This document shows positions 6,200 through 8,559 of a stretch of 8,559 bases of DNA, one piece after another. This DNA is from JACRAO01 sp964490895. GTDB taxonomy: Bacteria > Bdellovibrionota > UBA1018. The position numbers and the translations under genes were made by a program. Numbering within the stretch: the stretch's first letter is position 1; each line of letters starts with the position of its first letter. The notes beneath the pieces are model-generated. The model was not told the origin of the DNA. It ran no database searches and was given only the letters and a program-made list of their open reading frames with translations. The stretch lies in contig CAZBEI010000052.1 in the NCBI GenBank assembly GCA_964490895.1, positions 1-8,559 of the forward strand, read 5' to 3'.

Positions 6200-6739
6200 T
6201 TAAGCCACCCCATAACTTTGAATCAGTTTTTCAAGGAACATTGTTTCGGTGCTTTTTTTCTGTTTTGCCAAATCTTTTAGTTTCTGAGAAATTTCGGGTC
6301 TGAAGCGGAATGTTTTCATGATTTTTTTATCTTCGAATGGCTTTATCCTTTTGTCTTTCATAGGGAGCTCAGTCCAAATTTTTAATTTCTGATACGGAAT
6401 GCCAAAAAATTCAGTGCCATCTTCCATGCGCTTGTGGAGCTGATCAATAATGCAGGCTAAATCTTTATGTCTATTTTTATCAAAATCAAAATGCTTTTTG
6501 AGCCTAAGAACAGCAACAGGCAAAACTTCTAGAATACGAGGCTCGACATTTTTTCCAGCCCAAATTACATTTTCGATTTTCAGTCGTTTATTGGGCAGGA
6601 GAGGAATGTTCAGATTTGTTTTTAACAACCCTTTTGCAACAAGAAAGCCCATTGTTTCTAAAAATCGACAATCACATCTCAATTTCGCGTCAGCGGAGGC
6701 TCTAGCTTTAATTTTCTTTAGAAGACTTAACTTGTTCAT
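6200..6739 (-). CDS. Protein with C-terminal ribbon-helix-helix-like segment; candidate antitoxin partner
   Basis: The 179-residue product has two parts. Residues 55-125 contain EPRILEVLP (66-74) and a helical stretch ending in FFGIPYQKLKIW, a pattern I associate loosely with partners of small nucleotidyltransferase-like proteins but cannot name. Residues 141-179 fit a ribbon-helix-helix fold: a basic strand MKTFRFRP, helix EISQKLKDLAKQ, turn KKSTET, helix MFLEKLIQSYG. Such domains bind DNA as dimers and are typical of antitoxins and small repressors. The start codon overlaps the stop of the upstream gene as ATGA (6736-6739), so the two are coupled and made together. The AT-rich composition differs from the metabolic genes. 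The antitoxin role is inferred from the fold and the pairing; a stand-alone repressor is the alternative. Confidence 0.7.
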   Translation of the reverse strand: MNKLSLLKKIKARASADAKLRCDCRFLETMGFLVAKGLLKTNLNIPLLPNKRLKIENVIWAGKNVEPRILEVLPVAVLRLKKHFDFDKNRHKDLACIIDQLHKRMEDGTEFFGIPYQKLKIWTELPMKDKRIKPFEDKKIMKTFRFRPEISQKLKDLAKQKKSTETMFLEKLIQSYGVA

Positions 6740-7227
6740 ATAAAATCCTCTAATTTTCCTTTGTTTTCTAAAATACGGTCTATTAAGTTTGGAAATTTTT
6801 CTGATGCAATGGCTTGGCGAATGAGTTGCAAGTTTTTCTTTGGAGCTTTGACTGCTTTGCTTACAAGTGCAGATTCTGGGTCAAGACACTCTACTCTTAC
6901 ATACTCAAAATCAAAAAGAATTTCAAATATTGCACCTTTTGGAATCCAAATAAGGTAACTATCTTCGTCATAAATAAATCCATATTTTTTAAGGATTTTC
7001 TTGAATTCTTCTTTTGCTATTTGCTCCATGACAAGGAGAGCGTCGATGTCCACTGTTTGAGTGAGAGATAAAATAAAGCATACTTTCTTGTTGGCAAGAA
7101 GACTCATCTGCCCAAGTAGTTTTATTTCCGTTTTTTTGATTGAGAAAAGGTCTTCTTTTCTCCGCCTCGTGTTGAGTTGTTTTATTTTTTTATCGAATTC
7201 AGAAAAAATTTTTTCAATGGGCTCCAT
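6736..7227 (-). CDS. Nucleotidyltransferase-like protein; candidate toxin partner
   Basis: The 163-residue protein has an N-terminal helix (about 1-48), a strand followed by an Asp pair in SLTQTVDIDALL (D60, D62), then a strand-rich section (83-115), and finally LDPESALVSKAVKAPKKN (115-132) with a helical end. The D-x-D pair after a strand resembles the metal-binding part of small nucleotidyltransferases such as the DUF6036/AbiEii/MNT group, but the usual Gly-Gly or Gly-Ser just before it is not seen (FILSLTQT instead). It is the first gene of a two-gene operon with the ribbon-helix-helix-like protein and has a good promoter about 20 nt upstream. The ribosome site is weak (AGAGAG, 7 nt before ATG). 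The gene is very AT-rich. Family assignment is tentative; the gene itself is secure. Confidence 0.65.
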   Translation of the reverse strand: MEPIEKIFSEFDKKIKQLNTRRRKEDLFSIKKTEIKLLGQMSLLANKKVCFILSLTQTVDIDALLVMEQIAKEEFKKILKKYGFIYDEDSYLIWIPKGAIFEILFDFEYVRVECLDPESALVSKAVKAPKKNLQLIRQAIASEKFPNLIDRILENKGKLEDFI

Positions 7228-7246
7228 ACTGTGACTCTCTATGCCG

Positions 7247-7275
7247 AGTATAGTTCTTTTTAAAAATGTTGTAAA
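7247..7275 (-). promoter_or_regulatory. Sigma70-type promoter of the nucleotidyltransferase-like operon
   Basis: The -35 box TTTACA (7275-7270) and -10 box TATACT (7252-7247) each match the consensus at 5 of 6 positions and are 17 nt apart. The predicted start near 7240 gives a leader of about a dozen bases before the ATG at 7227. Confidence 0.7.
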
Positions 7276-7309
7276 TACGATATTATTTCTTTTAGAATCA
7301 ACAAGTTAC

Positions 7310-8020
7310 TTAATCGATGGGTCTATTATCTCTCAAAACCTCATCGAGGTCGTCCCAGAGAGAATTTAAAAGCTGGCCCATTTGCTCTACATGCAAGAGC
7401 GTCAATTCTTGCCGCATGGGCTTATCCTTAACAACCAGAGAAGCAAGGGCTAGGGCTTCTTTTCCATGTTGATATTCTATATTATTTGCAAAACAATCTC
7501 GAAAATAGGGTTCATTCATGATTTTATCACTACAGCTCGATAAGCTCTCACCCAGCGCATGCATGAAATTATCAGACACAAGCTCCATGAGCACCCATGC
7601 TCCAAGGCTCTTAGGATAGAGATCAGAAACTTTTTTAATAAAAGTTGCTGTTTTTGGCCTCAGTTCATTTGCAAGTATTTCAAGATCACCAAATGCTTCG
7701 TCTGCGAGAGGAAGCTCTGCGCCAAGAAGCTGAAAAGCTCGCGAGAGTTGGTAATGATGAGTATCGCCTCCCGGAAGTCCATCATCGTCAATATAGATTT
7801 GAAGTTTTCTTTTTCGCAAGTGAGGTGCATCTAGCCAGGGAAGACAATAAACCATTGCTCTTGTCGCATGCATTGCAGCTTGATAATGGAGGTAAAGCTG
7901 TCCCATTTTTTTTGGGTTCTGTTTAAGAGCTATACCCTGAAACTTGAGATTTGAAAAAAAGGGGTGCTTTGAGGGCTTCCACTTCTCAGCCATCAAAAGG
8001 ATTTCATTTTTAAAAAACAT
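7310..8020 (-). CDS. Heme-oxygenase-like (TENA/HO fold) protein, possible iron-containing redox enzyme
   Basis: The 236-residue, probably all-helical protein has the layout of heme-oxygenase-like diiron or TENA-type proteins. Numbered from the ATG at 8020: HPFFSNL near 19-25; the first ligand-like motif YIDDDGLPGGDTHHYQL (about 76-92, with D78-D80 and H88-H89); then LGAWVLMELVSDNF with E147; and last EYQHGKEA with E182 and H185. In known members (such as CADD or UndA) ligands are E, H, E and an H-x3-D-x2-H set. Here Asp replaces the first Glu, and the first His of the last set is Ala, so metal binding may be altered or lost. I choose the ATG at 8020 over 8026, because GAGGAG lies 7 nt upstream of the former and 1 nt from the latter. 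It is divergent from a LysR-type gene, its likely regulator. Confidence 0.7.
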   Translation of the reverse strand: MFFKNEILLMAEKWKPSKHPFFSNLKFQGIALKQNPKKMGQLYLHYQAAMHATRAMVYCLPWLDAPHLRKRKLQIYIDDDGLPGGDTHHYQLSRAFQLLGAELPLADEAFGDLEILANELRPKTATFIKKVSDLYPKSLGAWVLMELVSDNFMHALGESLSSCSDKIMNEPYFRDCFANNIEYQHGKEALALASLVVKDKPMRQELTLLHVEQMGQLLNSLWDDLDEVLRDNRPID

Positions 8021-8027
8021 CGTCATA

Positions 8028-8033
8028 CTCCTC
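8028..8033 (-). promoter_or_regulatory. Ribosome binding site deciding the start of the heme-oxygenase-like gene
   Basis: GAGGAG on the minus strand is 7 nt before the ATG at 8020 (ideal) and only 1 nt before the ATG at 8026 (too close). Confidence 0.7.
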
Positions 8034-8064
8034 GTTCTTTATGTTTCGAACTTCATATATATAC

Positions 8065-8094
8065 ATTATTTAAATACATAAATAAAATTGATAA
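8065..8094 (-). promoter_or_regulatory. Candidate promoter of the heme-oxygenase-like gene
   Basis: TTATCA (8094-8089, 4 of 6) and AATAAT (8070-8065, 5 of 6) are 18 nt apart on the minus strand. The -35 box overlaps that of the divergent promoter by five bases. The region is very AT-rich, so chance matches are easy and the call is tentative. Confidence 0.35.
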
Positions 8095-8116
8095 TTTCTA
8101 TAAATTACTATAGAAT
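8088..8116 (+). promoter_or_regulatory. Sigma70-type promoter of the short LysR-type gene
   Basis: TTGATA (8088-8093) and TAGAAT (8111-8116) each match 5 of 6 consensus positions with a 17-nt spacer. The start of transcription is predicted near 8123-8127, at or next to the ATG (8127), so the mRNA would have essentially no leader. Confidence 0.6.
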
Positions 8117-8126
8117 AAATCTATAG
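8108..8126 (+). promoter_or_regulatory. Candidate LysR-type operator (T-N11-A palindrome)
   Basis: CTATAG (8108-8113) and CTATAG (8121-8126) flank 7 nt and give a 19-bp dyad whose centre reads TAG-N7-CTA, a T-N11-A site as favoured by LysR-type regulators. A third near copy, CTATAA, is at 8098-8103. The dyad covers the -10 box and ends at the base before the start codon, a place suited to self-repression. Confidence 0.5.
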
Positions 8127-8510
8127 ATGGACATTTTTAATAGCCGGTTCGAATATTTTCTAAAAACCGCAGAAGAGCCTAGTTTTTATGAAGCCGCCTT
8201 TAAAATAGGCATTACTCAGCCCACACTGAGCAGTGCAATCAAAAAACTTGAGGGAGAGCTTGGTGTACCTTTATTTGAGAGAAGCGTTTATGGTGTCCAA
8301 TTGACTGAAGTCGGGCGAGCTCTCTACAGTGAACTTAACAAATATCACTCTGAACTTTCTCAAAAAATACAAGCTCCAGTTCCTCCATTTTATAAAGAAC
8401 CCGCAATTTATGCTGTTTATAAAAAGGGGATCTCTAAAAAAACCACGGAATACCTCAATCAGTGCGTTGAACAATTCAAATTAGCCACAATGGCAATAGC
8501 CCCTTTGTGA
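8127..8510 (+). CDS. Short LysR-type regulator lacking most of the effector domain
   Basis: Residues 1-60 are a typical LysR winged helix-turn-helix: FEYFLKTAEEPSFYEAA, then ITQPTLSSAIKKLEGELG, then VPLFERS. The linker helix (about 64-82) follows. Full LysR proteins have about 300 residues, with a two-part effector domain of some 200 residues; here only about 45 remain, and IYAVYKKGISKKTTEYLNQCVEQF looks like the very end of such a domain. The protein thus seems to have an internal deletion yet an open frame with normal start and stop. An in-frame TAG directly precedes the ATG, there is no ribosome site, and the promoter predicts a leaderless mRNA. It may still bind DNA as a constitutive regulator, or be a decayed gene. 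The divergent heme-oxygenase-like gene is the likely target. The last 49 bases after it hold nothing I can identify. Confidence 0.8.
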   Translation: MDIFNSRFEYFLKTAEEPSFYEAAFKIGITQPTLSSAIKKLEGELGVPLFERSVYGVQLTEVGRALYSELNKYHSELSQKIQAPVPPFYKEPAIYAVYKKGISKKTTEYLNQCVEQFKLATMAIAPL

Positions 8511-8559
8511 ATTTAAATTATTCCCTAAGACCTATCCAAACTAATATCATATGTACCTA

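Noticed and set aside
5902..6213. Minus-strand open frame of 103 codons upstream of mdh
   Set aside because: No ribosome site, overlap with the preceding gene, composition unlike a normal protein, and it runs through a terminator-like hairpin and other stems.
8271..8474. Minus-strand open frame opposite the short LysR gene
   Set aside because: Antisense to a clear winged helix-turn-helix frame, with no recognisable product.
1..8559. tRNA, rRNA, CRISPR array, insertion sequence or attachment site
   Set aside because: I saw no cloverleaf-like stretch, no regularly spaced repeats, no transposase or integrase motifs and no flanking direct repeats.

Overview
The window looks like a bacterial chromosome segment with moderately low GC and tight gene packing. 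Everything up to about 8.03 kb reads on the minus strand; one short gene at the right edge reads on the plus strand. The gene order mdh-sucC-sucD-ndk, followed by a glutamine-dependent NAD+ synthetase and then infC, suggests a Gram-negative lineage near the former Deltaproteobacteria, perhaps Bdellovibrionota. That placement is an inference from gene content and order, not from a marker gene.

Right to left on the minus strand, 5815 to 251 is a core-metabolism operon. Malate dehydrogenase (4874-5815) overlaps succinyl-CoA ligase beta (sucC, 3699-4877) by 4 nt. The alpha subunit (sucD, 2775-3689) follows after 9 nt and overlaps nucleoside diphosphate kinase (ndk, 2357-2785) by 11 nt. NAD+ synthetase (nadE, 692-2344, GTG start) follows, then a small lysine-rich, probably helical protein (251-679). 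The logic is coherent: two TCA steps, one making a nucleoside triphosphate, the enzyme that equilibrates nucleoside triphosphates, and the enzyme that makes the NAD+ used by malate dehydrogenase. SucD carries a nine-serine run encoded by a trinucleotide microsatellite.

The left edge (1-149, minus) holds the start of infC (translation initiation factor IF-3), cut by the window. It has its own candidate promoter. Its leader has a strong Shine-Dalgarno sequence about 50 nt before the ATG and a stable hairpin between the two.

Between mdh and the next gene upstream (about 5816-6199) there is no convincing gene, but several inverted repeats occur in a row. One (6100-6142) has the shape of a bidirectional intrinsic terminator.

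The right part (6200-8510) is AT-rich and accessory in character. It contains a two-gene operon with its own good sigma70-type promoter: a nucleotidyltransferase-like protein (6736-7227) and a protein with a C-terminal ribbon-helix-helix-like segment (6200-6739), overlapping as ATGA, which suggests a toxin-antitoxin-like pair. Next is a heme-oxygenase-like (TENA/HO fold) protein (7310-8020) with altered candidate metal ligands. Divergent from it is a 127-residue LysR-type regulator that has the DNA-binding domain but almost no effector domain (8127-8510). The 100-nt gap between the last two carries overlapping divergent promoters and a T-N11-A palindrome over the regulator's -10, next to its start codon. 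That layout predicts a leaderless, possibly self-repressed transcript.
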